A DNA stretch of 64,000 bases from Alphaproteobacteria bacterium (GCA_016125135.1 WGMJ01000014.1:1-64000); one strand, 5' to 3'; shown: positions 28,343 through 37,118, counted from the first letter of the stretch. The notes: generated by a model from the letters alone, not told the origin. Numbers and translations are program-made.

Positions 28343-28371
28343 ATTATATATGAGTGTATGAATACTGTAAA
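28343..28371 (-). promoter_or_regulatory. Promoter of fliI, apparently giving a leaderless transcript
   Basis: Minus strand: -35 TTTACA (28371-28366; five of six to consensus), 17 bp spacer, perfect -10 TATAAT (28348-28343). Six bases later comes the fliI ATG at 28336, so transcription would begin at or next to the A of the start codon. GAAGG sits directly against the ATG, too close to act as a normal ribosome binding site. A GGTTAA element abuts the -35 on its upstream side. Confidence 0.55.
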
Positions 28372-28372
28372 T

Positions 28373-28419
28373 TTAACCTTTCAAGGGCGGCAATTTACCT
28401 TTTATTAACCTTTAAGGTT
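28373..28419. promoter_or_regulatory. Paired TTAACCTTT repeats and palindrome between fliI and ctrA
   Basis: TTAACCTTT occurs at 28373-28381 and again at 28405-28413, 32 bp apart (about three helical turns). Both are palindromic: CCTTTCAAGG in the first, and the perfect AACCTTTAAGGTT at 28407-28419 in the second. The first touches the fliI -35. TTAACC is the CtrA half-site in Caulobacter, but the exact TTAA-N7-TTAA form is absent here. A GANTC (CcrM-type) site, GATTC, lies at 28452-28456 just before the ctrA ATG. Confidence 0.5.
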
Positions 28420-28460
28420 TATTAATATTAATTAATATTAACAAGGTGGGAGATTCTAAA

Positions 28461-29183
28461 ATGCGCGTATTGCTTGTAGAAGATGACAGGTCAACCGCAA
28501 AGAGCATTGAACTAATGCTCAAATCGGAAGGGTACATAGTCGATACAGCTGATCTCGGGGAAGATGGTCTCGATCTCGGCAAGGTTTATGAGTATGACAT
28601 TATTATTCTGGATTTGATGTTGCCGGATATGGACGGTAACGAAGTGCTGAAAAAGCTTCGTGCGTCGAAAATCCAGACACCAATCCTTATTCTTTCAGGC
28701 CTCACGGAACTTGATAGCAAGCTGAAAAGCCTTGGCTTCGGCGCCGATGATTACCTGACAAAACCATTTGATAAGCGCGAGCTGATTGCCCGTATTCAGG
28801 CGATTGTGCGTCGTTCACAAGGCCATGCACAAAGCCAGATCCATGTCGGTGAGGTAGCGGTTAATCTTGATTCCCGTACAGTTGAAGTGCGTGGCAAGCC
28901 GCTTCATTTAACAGGTAAGGAATACGGTATTCTTGAGATCCTTGCGCTGCGTAAGGGCACAACATTGACCAAAGAAGCATTCCTGAACCACCTTTATGGC
29001 GGTATGGACGAGCCTGAAGTCAAGATTATTGACGTATTTATCTGTAAGCTTCGCAAGAAGATCGAGCAGGCAACAGGCGGCGATAATTATATCGAAACAG
29101 TCTGGGGCCGTGGTTATGTGCTTCGTGACCCGAACGAGGGTAAAGTCGATGTGACCAAGCCTAAAGCGGCGAATTCCCAGTAA
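28461..29183 (+). CDS. ctrA: Cell-cycle response regulator CtrA
   Basis: A 240-residue OmpR-type regulator and the master cell-cycle and flagellar regulator of alphaproteobacteria. The ATG at 28461 ([12 protein letters not shown]) is chosen over a GTG at 28446 because AAGGTGGG, overlapping that GTG, is the better-placed ribosome binding site. Receiver: D8/D9, phosphoacceptor D51 in IILDLMLPD, and a conserved Lys in LTKPFDKRE. The DNA-binding winged helix (about 125-225) includes [17 protein letters not shown] and [14 protein letters not shown], as in known CtrA. The tail extends beyond YVLRDP to AANSQ. It is divergent from fliI; a strong terminator follows. Confidence 0.96.
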   Translation: MRVLLVEDDRSTAKSIELMLKSEGYIVDTADLGEDGLDLGKVYEYDIIILDLMLPDMDGNEVLKKLRASKIQTPILILSGLTELDSKLKSLGFGADDYLTKPFDKRELIARIQAIVRRSQGHAQSQIHVGEVAVNLDSRTVEVRGKPLHLTGKEYGILEILALRKGTTLTKEAFLNHLYGGMDEPEVKIIDVFICKLRKKIEQATGGDNYIETVWGRGYVLRDPNEGKVDVTKPKAANSQ

Positions 29184-29214
29184 AACGGGCTTAAACACTT
29201 GTTATTTCATAAAG

Positions 29215-29241
29215 AAAGCGGCTTTCGGGCCGCTTTTTTTT
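29215..29241 (+). terminator. Intrinsic terminator after ctrA
   Basis: An eight-base stem AAAGCGGC / GCCGCTTT with loop TTTCGG is followed by an uninterrupted T run (29234-29241). It lies 32 bp after the ctrA stop and just before pgsA. Confidence 0.9.
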
Positions 29242-29258
29242 GTGCTTAATTACCCTCC

Positions 29259-29798
29259 ATGAATATCCCCAATATGCTGACAGTCAGCCGCCTGCTGATG
29301 CTGCCGTTTATTTTGATCGCCTTGTTCATTCCAGGCGAGATTGCGGCTGTCGTAGCGCTCACACTTTATATTGTCGGGGCGGTTACAGATTTTCTGGATG
29401 GGTATATTGCCCGCCTGACAAAACAGACATCGGCCGTAGGCAAGTTTCTTGACCCGATCGCGGATAAAATTTATGTCGTCGCCATTCTTTTTGCGCTTGT
29501 CGGGAATGATACAATCAGCGGTCTTTTCATTACCCTGCCTGTAATCATTCTCGTGCGTGAGTTTATGGTTTCGGGCCTGCGCGAATTTTTAGGGCCAAAC
29601 AATGTCAGCGTTTCCGTGACATGGCTTGGCAAAGCCAAAACCGCAACACAGATGATCGCGCTCGGTGTTCTTATAGGCGCGCCCATATGGGAGCCGCTAT
29701 TCCATGTAGGCATGATTATCCTTTTGCTGGCAACGCTTTTAACTGTTTATAGCGGCTGGGATTATTTGAAAAAGGCTTTGCCACATTTTACCAACTAG
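29259..29798 (+). CDS. pgsA: CDP-diacylglycerol-glycerol-3-phosphate 3-phosphatidyltransferase
   Basis: A 179-residue inner-membrane CDP-alcohol phosphotransferase that makes phosphatidylglycerolphosphate. The family signature D-G-x2-A-R-x8-G-x3-D-x3-D is present as DFLDGYIARLTKQTSAVGKF followed by LDPIAD (about residues 44-69). Four or more hydrophobic segments surround it. N-terminal MNIPNMLTVSRLLMLPF is typical of PgsA. It is first in a run of five tightly packed genes after the ctrA terminator; no obvious Shine-Dalgarno sequence precedes the ATG. Confidence 0.92.
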   Translation: MNIPNMLTVSRLLMLPFILIALFIPGEIAAVVALTLYIVGAVTDFLDGYIARLTKQTSAVGKFLDPIADKIYVVAILFALVGNDTISGLFITLPVIILVREFMVSGLREFLGPNNVSVSVTWLGKAKTATQMIALGVLIGAPIWEPLFHVGMIILLLATLLTVYSGWDYLKKALPHFTN

Positions 29799-29808
29799 AA
29801 GAGGTGGC

Positions 29809-30876
29809 ATGAGCCTATATCCCTATCTACGCTCTGCACTTTTCCAACTCGACCCCGAGCTTGCCCATGGTCTGACACTTAAAGCATTGCAAGCTGGCTT
29901 TCCTTACAAGCGGACACAAGCGCCTGACCCTGTCTTGCAACAATCACTCTGGGGATTGAACTTTCTCTCTCCTGTTGGCCTTGCCGCAGGGTTTGATAAG
30001 GAAGCAATTGTGGCAGGCGCAATGCTGAAGCTTGGTTTCGGCTTTGTCGAACTGGGCACTGTGACACCCAAAGCGCAAAAGGGTAACGACAAACCCCGCA
30101 TTTTCCGCCTTGTGGAAGATGAAGCTATTATTAACCGTATGGGGTTCCCCGGTTCGGGCGCAACTGTGTTCTCGGAAAATCTGCGAAAGCTAAAACGACA
30201 TAAACTGCCCGGGCCTATCGGCATCAATATCGGTATGAATAAGGGTCAAGCAGACCCCGCACAGGATTACGCCGTGTTGATCCGCGAACTGGGCGTTTAT
30301 GCCGACTATATTACCGTAAATGTTTCTTCACCCAATACACCGGGCTTACGGGACTTGCAGAAGCGTGAATTCTTGTTGCCGCTTCTTGATATGCTGCATG
30401 AGGTGCGCGCAAGCCTGAATAGACGCTCGCTTTTGCCTGTTCTCGTGAAGCTTTCGCCCGATCTGGACCAAGCCCAACAGGAAGAACTGGCAAAAACTCT
30501 CATAGAAGCAGAAGTAGAGGGCATTATACTTTCTAACACAACAATAGCACGGCCAGAAAATTTACAATCACGCCATAAGCGTGAAACAGCGGGTGGCTTA
30601 AGTGGTATGCCATTGCGTGAGAAATCATTTGATGTCCTTAAAAGCTTTGTTTCTTTAACGGACAAAAAAATACCACTTATTTCTGTCGGCGGCGTATCAA
30701 CAGCCGAAGAAGCATATCGCCGTATCAAAGCGGGTGCTTCCGTGGTACAGCTTTATTCTGCACTTGTGTTCCACGGGCCCGACTTGCCAGCACGCATAAA
30801 TGACGGCCTTGCACGTATGCTGCATGATGACGGGTTCACACATATCAAAGAAGCAATCGGGAGTGACCATGCATAG
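29809..30876 (+). CDS. pyrD: Dihydroorotate dehydrogenase, quinone-dependent (class 2)
   Basis: A 355-residue FMN flavoenzyme of pyrimidine synthesis attached to the inner membrane; it oxidises dihydroorotate with quinone. The N-terminal helical extension (YPYLRSALFQLDPELAHGLT) marks class 2. Barrel motifs follow: PVGLAAGFDKEA, GFVELGTVTPKAQ, NRMGFPGSG, and YITVNVSSPNTPGLRDLQ containing the catalytic Ser (class 2 uses Ser, not Cys). LISVGGVSTAEEAYRRIKAG and VVQLYSALV bind the FMN phosphate. GAGGTGG precedes the ATG; its end overlaps the yejA start. Confidence 0.96.
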   Translation: MSLYPYLRSALFQLDPELAHGLTLKALQAGFPYKRTQAPDPVLQQSLWGLNFLSPVGLAAGFDKEAIVAGAMLKLGFGFVELGTVTPKAQKGNDKPRIFRLVEDEAIINRMGFPGSGATVFSENLRKLKRHKLPGPIGINIGMNKGQADPAQDYAVLIRELGVYADYITVNVSSPNTPGLRDLQKREFLLPLLDMLHEVRASLNRRSLLPVLVKLSPDLDQAQQEELAKTLIEAEVEGIILSNTTIARPENLQSRHKRETAGGLSGMPLREKSFDVLKSFVSLTDKKIPLISVGGVSTAEEAYRRIKAGASVVQLYSALVFHGPDLPARINDGLARMLHDDGFTHIKEAIGSDHA

Positions 30877-32683
30877 AATTTTCCTTCTTTTACTGGCGGT
30901 TTTCTTTGTTTTACCGGCGGCAGCAAAACCAAGCGGCCCGCAATATGCAATCGCCTTGCACGGGGATTTGAAATACGGCCCCAATTTCAAGCATTTTGAT
31001 TATTTGAACCCGAAAGCACCTAAGGGTGGGACACTGAAGCAATATGTTGTGGGTGCGTTTGACTCTCTCAACCCGTTTATTGTGAAGGGCACACCCGCCG
31101 CAGGCTTGAATTTTATTGGCGCGGGCTTGGTTTATGAAAGTCTAATGGATCAAGCTGAGGACGAACCCTTTTCCATGTATGGTTTATTGGCTGAAACAAT
31201 CGAAATTTCAAAAGATGGGAAGAAAGTAACCTTCGTGCTTCGCAAGGAAGCAAAGTGGCAAGATGGTAAACCTGTAACAGCACAGGATGTAGTCTGGACG
31301 TTTGAAAATCTGATAAAAGACGGCACGCCTTTTTACAAAGCTTACTATGGCGATGTTGCAAGTGTAAAATCGCAAGACGAGCGCACAGTTACATTTATAC
31401 TTAAAAATACAACAAACCGTGAGTTACCCCTTATTATCGCACAATTACCAGTATTACCGCAGCATGACTGGGCAGATAAAAAACTTGGTGAAACAACTTT
31501 AAAAACGCCACTGGGGAGTGGCCCTTATAAAATAAAAACAGTGAGTGCTGGCCGCCAGATTGTTTATGAACGCTCTGCCGATTGGTGGGGCAAGGACCTT
31601 GCTATCAATAAAGGCAGATATAACTTCGACAATATTGTGTATGACTATTACCGCGATGATAACGTAGCGCTTGAGGCATTCTTTGCAGGTCAATACGACG
31701 TGCGGCAAGAGATGATCGCAAAATCATGGGAAACATCCTATAACGTGCCGCAAGTCACTTCGGGAAAAATCAAACGCGAGGATATCCGTAACAAGCGCCC
31801 ACAAGGTATGCAGGCTTTCTTTATGAATCTGCGTCGGCCATTATTTGCCGACCGCGCTGTGCGCGAGGCCATGCAATATGCACTTGATTTCGAGTGGTCG
31901 AATAAACAATTCGCCTACGGAAAGTACTTGCGGAACAAGAGCTATTTCGAGAACTCTGATTTGGCCTCACGCGGCCTGCCTTCAGCAGATGAATTGAAAT
32001 TGCTGCAGCCATATAAAGACAAATTGCCGCCTGAACTATTTACAACAGAATACACGCCGCCTGTTACAGATGGCACGGGTAATAACCGCGATAATTTGCG
32101 TAAGGCCGCCGAGATTCTTGATAAAGCAGGTTACAAGTTGGGCAAAGACGGTGTGCGTGCGCATGCAAAAACAGGCGTGAGGCTACAATTCGAAATTATT
32201 GATACAAATCCGGCTTTCGAGCGTTGGATCTCGCCGATGACACGAAATCTTTCCCGCATCGGTGTGAAAATGACGCACCGTATTATTGACCCCGCACAAT
32301 ACCAGAACCGTATGAATGCATTCGATTATGATGTAACGATGGGAACACTTGCCCAGTCGGATTCACCTGGCAACGAGCAATATGATTACTGGTACTCAGC
32401 CAAGGCTGATATTCAAGGGTCACGGAACTATATGGGCATTAAGAATGACGTTGTTGATGCCCTTGTCGAGAAGATTGTGCATGCAGAGTCGCGTGATGCA
32501 TTGGTCACAGCAACGCATGCGCTCGACCGTGTGCTTTTGTGGAATTATTATGTGATCCCGCAATGGTTCTACCCGTATTTCCGCATGGCTTACTGGCAAA
32601 AACTTGAACGACCCGAAACAATATCCCCGCTCAGTCCGGCCGTTGTTGAGTCATGGTGGATCAAACCAGAGGTGAAAAAATGA
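30869..32683 (+). CDS. yejA: Extracellular solute-binding protein of the YejA peptide-transport type
   Basis: A 604-residue periplasmic binding protein (SBP family 5). The ATG at 30869 overlaps the pyrD stop by 8 bp and has GGGAG six bases upstream; it opens a clear signal peptide MHRIFLLLLAVFFVLPAAA, with probable cleavage before KPSG. The mature start ALHGDLKYGPNFKHFDYLNP and the PKGGTLKQYVVGAFDSLNPF segment are typical of YejA. It captures oligopeptides for the Yej transporter, whose permease gene yejB is at 25457 on the other strand. It is followed by kdsB-like with an ATGA overlap. Confidence 0.9.
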   Translation: MHRIFLLLLAVFFVLPAAAKPSGPQYAIALHGDLKYGPNFKHFDYLNPKAPKGGTLKQYVVGAFDSLNPFIVKGTPAAGLNFIGAGLVYESLMDQAEDEPFSMYGLLAETIEISKDGKKVTFVLRKEAKWQDGKPVTAQDVVWTFENLIKDGTPFYKAYYGDVASVKSQDERTVTFILKNTTNRELPLIIAQLPVLPQHDWADKKLGETTLKTPLGSGPYKIKTVSAGRQIVYERSADWWGKDLAINKGRYNFDNIVYDYYRDDNVALEAFFAGQYDVRQEMIAKSWETSYNVPQVTSGKIKREDIRNKRPQGMQAFFMNLRRPLFADRAVREAMQYALDFEWSNKQFAYGKYLRNKSYFENSDLASRGLPSADELKLLQPYKDKLPPELFTTEYTPPVTDGTGNNRDNLRKAAEILDKAGYKLGKDGVRAHAKTGVRLQFEIIDTNPAFERWISPMTRNLSRIGVKMTHRIIDPAQYQNRMNAFDYDVTMGTLAQSDSPGNEQYDYWYSAKADIQGSRNYMGIKNDVVDALVEKIVHAESRDALVTATHALDRVLLWNYYVIPQWFYPYFRMAYWQKLERPETISPLSPAVVESWWIKPEVKK

Positions 32684-33519
32684 GAAAGTTTATCATTATC
32701 CCGGCGCGCTATGCATCTACAAGATTGCCTGGTAAACCGCTTGCGAAGATTGCAGGCCATACAATGTTAGAGCGGGTTATTTCTGTGGCTTATCAGGCCA
32801 TTCAAGGCATAACAGATTGGACAATTGCGGTCGCCACTGAAGATGATCGCATTATGGATTATTGTCTGGGGATTGATGTGCAATGCTTGATGACATCTGA
32901 TAAGTGCCGTACAGGCTCTGATCGGGTGTTAGAAGCTGCTAAAATGCTCAAGGCCCAGCCGGAAGATATTGTCTTTTCCTTGCAGGGGGATGCGCCTTTT
33001 GTACCACCTGTGATCCTGCAAAAAGTACTTGCCGAGTTTGAAGAAAATGAAGACGCGCGTGTTGTAACACCCGTTGTAAACCTTACATGGAAACAACTTG
33101 ATGGGCTGAGAGCACAAAAGCTCGAGACACCTTTTTCAGGTACAACAGCTGTTGTAGATAAAGATAACCGTGCGCTTTGGTTTTCTAAAAATATTATGCC
33201 TGCTATGCGGAACGAAAAAAGGCTTCGCGAACAAATGGAGCATACGCCTATTCTGCAGCATCTCGGCCTGTATGGATATAAGTTTTCTACATTACAGGAG
33301 TTCCACCGTCTGCCCGAGGGCGTTTACGAGCGCCTAGAGGGATTAGAGCAGCTTCGTTTTATCGAGAATGGCATTCCTATTCACGCTGTGCTGCTGGAGA
33401 GCAGTCTTGACCGCGCGCAATCAGGAATTGATAGCCCCGAAGATATCATTCGTGCCGAAGGAGTTATTGATAAATATGGTGATCCGTTTGTACCATTGCC
33501 AAAATTACTGGGTAAATAA
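32680..33519 (+). CDS. CMP-Kdo synthetase family cytidylyltransferase (KdsB-like)
   Basis: A 279-residue sugar-acid cytidylyltransferase of the KdsB family (transfers CMP to Kdo for lipopolysaccharide core). The start at 32680 overlaps yejA (ATGA). It has IIPARYASTRLPGKPL (6-21), the nucleotide-binding loop common to the family, and GLYGYKFSTLQEF and SGIDSPEDI further on. Differences from standard KdsB are clear: the GDEP box is GDAP (D104, A105), the usual DHxSGTDR is SDKCRTGSDR (73-82), and FSRxPIP is FSKNIMP. It may therefore act on Kdo or on a related sugar acid. The coupled downstream gene encodes a phosphatase-fold protein. Confidence 0.75.
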   Translation: MRKFIIIPARYASTRLPGKPLAKIAGHTMLERVISVAYQAIQGITDWTIAVATEDDRIMDYCLGIDVQCLMTSDKCRTGSDRVLEAAKMLKAQPEDIVFSLQGDAPFVPPVILQKVLAEFEENEDARVVTPVVNLTWKQLDGLRAQKLETPFSGTTAVVDKDNRALWFSKNIMPAMRNEKRLREQMEHTPILQHLGLYGYKFSTLQEFHRLPEGVYERLEGLEQLRFIENGIPIHAVLLESSLDRAQSGIDSPEDIIRAEGVIDKYGDPFVPLPKLLGK

Positions 33520-34094
33520 TGCTGATTATCGCGCGCCACGGTAATACGTTTGACCCTGACGAGGAACCACGCCGTGTTGGTGGACGCACAGATATTTCAC
33601 TTTCGGAATCGGGTCGTACTCAGGGTGTAAAACTTGGTGAAGGCTTAAGGGCAGAAGGTTTGCAGCCTGATGTTATCTATACTTCAAGCCTGAAAAGAAC
33701 ACAGGAAACGGGGACGCTGGCATTTCCCAATGCAGCATTGAATATTGCAGAGTTTTTACAAGAAATTGACTACGGCGATGATGAAGATAAGCCTGAAAGT
33801 ATCGTTGTAGCGCGTATAGGCGAAAAAGCGCTGAAAGATTGGGAAGAGCACAATATTGTGCCGCAAGGCTGGGTTGTTGATAAGGAGGCAATTATAGCTG
33901 GTTGGCGTAAATTAGCTGAAGGCGCCAAGGGCAAGAATATCCTTGCTGTCACCAGCAACGGCATTGCACGTTTTGCCCCTGACGCCTTGGGCGTTGCTAT
34001 GGAAGTCTCGACGAAAATAAAAACAGGTGCCTATTGTGTTTTTACCTTTGAAGGGGGCGCGTGGATTTGCAAGGTCTGGAATAAAAGACCTTAA
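33519..34094 (+). CDS. Histidine phosphatase superfamily protein lacking the second catalytic histidine
   Basis: A 191-residue phosphoglycerate-mutase-fold protein. The phosphate-accepting His7 (ARHGNT, 5-10), Arg60 (SSLKRTQET) and Glu82 (QEIDYGD) are visible. In the family the second histidine lies in a TH-G-G type motif after a beta strand; here that strand reads ILAVTSNGIARF, so Ser146 replaces it. Activity may be weakened or redirected. The start codon shares one base with the kdsB-like stop (TAATG), so the two are translationally coupled. The end overlaps the opposite FliK-like gene by four bases. Confidence 0.8.
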   Translation: MLIIARHGNTFDPDEEPRRVGGRTDISLSESGRTQGVKLGEGLRAEGLQPDVIYTSSLKRTQETGTLAFPNAALNIAEFLQEIDYGDDEDKPESIVVARIGEKALKDWEEHNIVPQGWVVDKEAIIAGWRKLAEGAKGKNILAVTSNGIARFAPDALGVAMEVSTKIKTGAYCVFTFEGGAWICKVWNKRP

Positions 34095-36241
34095 GCCTGA
34101 TGTTTGATAAACGGCGTGCCGGCATCATCGCCGAGCCAGCTTTCAATTTTACCGTGGAAGATAATTTGCCCCGTCAGGTTCGACTTTTGCATAGCAGTGG
34201 CATAAACAACGCTTAATTGTTCCTGCATCGCAGGGCTAAATGGCAAATTAGTGCGGATAATCGTATCAAGCTGCTGTTCACGCAAGAAGCCATCCACTTG
34301 TAATGGGCCAATGCGCGAGAGGTTTAGCTGAATTACAAAACGTTTGCCTGTATTCTCCTGCTGTTCTGTTTCCTCACGCTGGAAGCGTGAATAAATATTG
34401 ATGGGTGTAATTTCATTTTGCCAGAGGAAGGGTAGTTGTTGCACGCGCCACTCGCCGCTTTCATGTTTTACGGTCGTTGTGCTTGAAGATATTTTTTTCA
34501 AGTCATCCTGCAGCAGTTTTAAAAGTTCTGCGCCAACAGGGTCTTTGGTATTCTTTGCGGTCAGGGGTAATCGGCTGTCCAGCCAGCCTTTCATGTCACC
34601 GCCACGTACAAGTGCCAGAATAAGTAATGCTGCCGCCCCCAGATTTTGCGGCGCGCCCAAATTAGGAATGATATTGGCAAGCTGCTGCCCAGTTTGCGGC
34701 GCTGTGATTGCCAGGTACTGCAATAAATTGCGCAGGCTGCTCCATTCGCCTGTGCCTTTTAGCGGCGGCATCAGGTCGATCATGGTCAGCGGTGGCGTCT
34801 GTGCTTGGTTCTGTGTGGGTACGTCAGCGCGGGCAAGTGTTACATTTAGGGGGATCGGCGCACTGGATTGGCCTTGCGGCAGGGTAATGGGCTGGAGGGC
34901 TGTAAAATAAAGTGGCTGGGAATTGCCCGAGAGAGAAATCGAAAAAACAGGCATGCCTTGCGGTGTTGTGCCAATGAGTTGTCCCGCCACATTTTGTGGG
35001 ATGGAGTTTGTTACAGGAGTTGAAGGAGTTACCGTGGCCACAAGAGGCTGTGCAGTTGTTGTAATGGGCGCTGGCGCTGCTTGTACGCTTTGTTGCTTAG
35101 CTTCGGCGGGTAAAATTGTCAGTACGATCGGTGTTGCGGTAGCTTGTGTTGTTTGAACGGGTACAAAGGGCGCTGGCTGTGCCGTTTGTAGCGCTTGCGG
35201 TGTTGTGATGGCGCTAGCCTGACCTGCCGATAGCGCTGTTGCAGGCGTAGTTGTAACGGGGGAAGGTTGCGTTGGTGCTATAGGTGCATTACTTGCTGGC
35301 TGCGATATGGTTCTTGGCGTCTGTAATGTAGCGCCTTGTTGTGTAGGTGGTTGTATATTTGTAGGTGTTTGTGGGAGAGGGCTGTTTGTTATTGTTGCAG
35401 CGGCTCCCGCATTTACAGTGGTTTGTGGTGGAGTGGGCGTGCCTTGTTGTGCTGGCACAGTAGGTTGAGCGGTGTTTTGTACAGGAGGCAGAACATGAGG
35501 GGCTGGTACGCCAGAGGGCAGTGGGGCAGATGTAGTGCCCGTAGGAGCTACCGCTATAAGAGTATTTGCAATAACAGATGATTGTTGCTGAGGAGCAGCC
35601 GTTTGTGGCACCACTGAAAGCGGTAATGATTGTGGCGGGATAATAATTTGCGGTAGTGCAGGTGACCCTGTATTACCCCCCGTTGGTAATATCAGTGGTG
35701 CGGGAACAGGGATAACAATAATTTTCTGCCCCAGCACAAGGGGAATGGCAGGTAAGGGCTTTGCGGTTGCGGGTATTTGTACAGGTAGATCAGTTGAAGA
35801 CACAAGCTTATTTGTAGGTAATGGTATTTGTGATGTTTGCGCAAGTGGCTGACTTTGCGTTGTTGCTTGTGGGTTACTGGTTGTAATCGGTGTTTGCTGT
35901 TGAAGTGCGCCGGCAAGCGTTTGTTTGGGGCCTGAAGCATTATTCTGGCTCTGCTGCTGGCGCGGATCAACAAGTGCACCTGTGCGGGGCGGGTTGCCTG
36001 CATTTAGTACAAGGTCAACAACCTGATCTTTAATAAAGTTCATTCCCTTTGTTTCGAGGGTGACGGGGCCATGCTCGGTTTGTAGCGTTGTTTGCCCGTT
36101 GCCGCTATTCACAACGCGCCCATCAATACGCACAGGGCGTGAGAGGTGTTGTAAATCTGCGGGGAGTTCCAGAATCTTGAGCGCTTGCTGCTGTAAATAG
36201 GCCTGAATCTGCCCCGTTCCTGAAGGCGGGATAAAACTCAT
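34091..36241 (-). CDS. FliK-like hook-length-control family protein (large Gln/Pro/Thr-rich)
   Basis: A 716-residue protein with an ordered N-terminus (about 1-90), a very long low-complexity middle rich in Gln, Pro, Thr and Ala (about 90-450), and an ordered C-terminal domain (about 500-716). The latter contains FVIQLNLSRIGPLQVDGF (about 634-651), which resembles the Flg_hook domain of FliK where a Leu-Pro/Leu-Gly pattern forms the core. No signal peptide is seen. It is followed upstream by flhG-flhF on the same strand. A second, more typical FliK gene is at 49804. A role in hook or export-substrate control is inferred. Confidence 0.6.
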   Translation of the reverse strand: MSFIPPSGTGQIQAYLQQQALKILELPADLQHLSRPVRIDGRVVNSGNGQTTLQTEHGPVTLETKGMNFIKDQVVDLVLNAGNPPRTGALVDPRQQQSQNNASGPKQTLAGALQQQTPITTSNPQATTQSQPLAQTSQIPLPTNKLVSSTDLPVQIPATAKPLPAIPLVLGQKIIVIPVPAPLILPTGGNTGSPALPQIIIPPQSLPLSVVPQTAAPQQQSSVIANTLIAVAPTGTTSAPLPSGVPAPHVLPPVQNTAQPTVPAQQGTPTPPQTTVNAGAAATITNSPLPQTPTNIQPPTQQGATLQTPRTISQPASNAPIAPTQPSPVTTTPATALSAGQASAITTPQALQTAQPAPFVPVQTTQATATPIVLTILPAEAKQQSVQAAPAPITTTAQPLVATVTPSTPVTNSIPQNVAGQLIGTTPQGMPVFSISLSGNSQPLYFTALQPITLPQGQSSAPIPLNVTLARADVPTQNQAQTPPLTMIDLMPPLKGTGEWSSLRNLLQYLAITAPQTGQQLANIIPNLGAPQNLGAAALLILALVRGGDMKGWLDSRLPLTAKNTKDPVGAELLKLLQDDLKKISSSTTTVKHESGEWRVQQLPFLWQNEITPINIYSRFQREETEQQENTGKRFVIQLNLSRIGPLQVDGFLREQQLDTIIRTNLPFSPAMQEQLSVVYATAMQKSNLTGQIIFHGKIESWLGDDAGTPFIKHQA

Positions 36242-36257
36242 GCGCGCGCTCTAGCGG

Positions 36258-37118
36258 TTAGCGTGCGCCAGCGGCGGTCATTTGCTTTTGTGCGTCAGCA
36301 ATATCTTTCAGCACGGCACGGGCGATTTTTTCTACATCCTCGGCGGCCTCAGTATTAGGTGAGCGTGTCAGCAATGGTGTCTGGTGGCGAATTGTTTCTT
36401 TAACGCGTGGGTCATGGCGTACCATCCCTGCCATTGGCGGGTGCAAGCGCAAGAAGTTTTCGCATGCCTTCAAAAGTGTTTTGTATGTTTTTTCGCCTTC
36501 CGAAGCGCTGGAGGCTTGGTTTACAACAATGCTGACATATTTCGACATACCAGCAGCGCTGCCAAGCTTGATAAAGGCATAAGCATCGGTCAGTGATGTT
36601 GGCTCATCGGTTGTAATGAGAAGCGTGCGTGTAGCCGAAGCGGATAGCATGCGCACTGTGCGGTCAACACCGGCACCAAGATCAACAATAACAACATCAT
36701 ATTTCTCGGCAACTTCCAGAAGCTGGTCACGCAGCAGCGCCAAACGCTGGCTGGGAAGCGCTGAAAGAGAGGCTTGGCCAGAACGGCCCGCGATAATATC
36801 AAAGCCGCCGTCTTCATAACGCTGGATAACCTTATCAAGGCCCAAACGACCACGGATGACATCATTTAAATCGCGCTTGGGCATCAGGCCAAGTTGCACA
36901 TCAACGTTGGCAAGGCCCAAATCACCGTCAAACAACAAAACTTTTTTGCCTGATTTTGCGAGCGCTTGCGAAAGCGTCACCGAGAAGAAAGTTTTGCCCA
37001 CGCCGCCTTTACCGCTGGCGACGGCAATAATGTTTTTGCCTCGTCTAAACAGCGTTCCGCCGTATTCTTCGTTTGCTGCGTTCGCGGCTAACATGGTGGC
37101 TTCAGTCATGGCGGTCAT
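36258..37118 (-). CDS. flhG: MinD/ParA-like ATPase FlhG (flagellar number regulator)
   Basis: A 286-residue deviant Walker A ATPase. SGKGGVGKT at 35-43, LLFDGDLGLANVD (about 59-71) and IVDLGAGVD (about 144-152) are the nucleotide-binding elements. With FlhF it sets flagellar number and position in polar-flagellated bacteria. Its start overlaps the flhF stop by four bases (ATGA), confirming the pair. The last 15 residues (DIADAQKQMTAAGAR) may include a short amphipathic segment, as in MinD. Confidence 0.9.
   Translation of the reverse strand: MTAMTEATMLAANAANEEYGGTLFRRGKNIIAVASGKGGVGKTFFSVTLSQALAKSGKKVLLFDGDLGLANVDVQLGLMPKRDLNDVIRGRLGLDKVIQRYEDGGFDIIAGRSGQASLSALPSQRLALLRDQLLEVAEKYDVVIVDLGAGVDRTVRMLSASATRTLLITTDEPTSLTDAYAFIKLGSAAGMSKYVSIVVNQASSASEGEKTYKTLLKACENFLRLHPPMAGMVRHDPRVKETIRHQTPLLTRSPNTEAAEDVEKIARAVLKDIADAQKQMTAAGAR

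Noticed and set aside
34300-36100. Long plus-strand frames inside the FliK-like gene
   Set aside because: They mirror the low-complexity Gln/Thr region of the real gene and have no start signal or motif.
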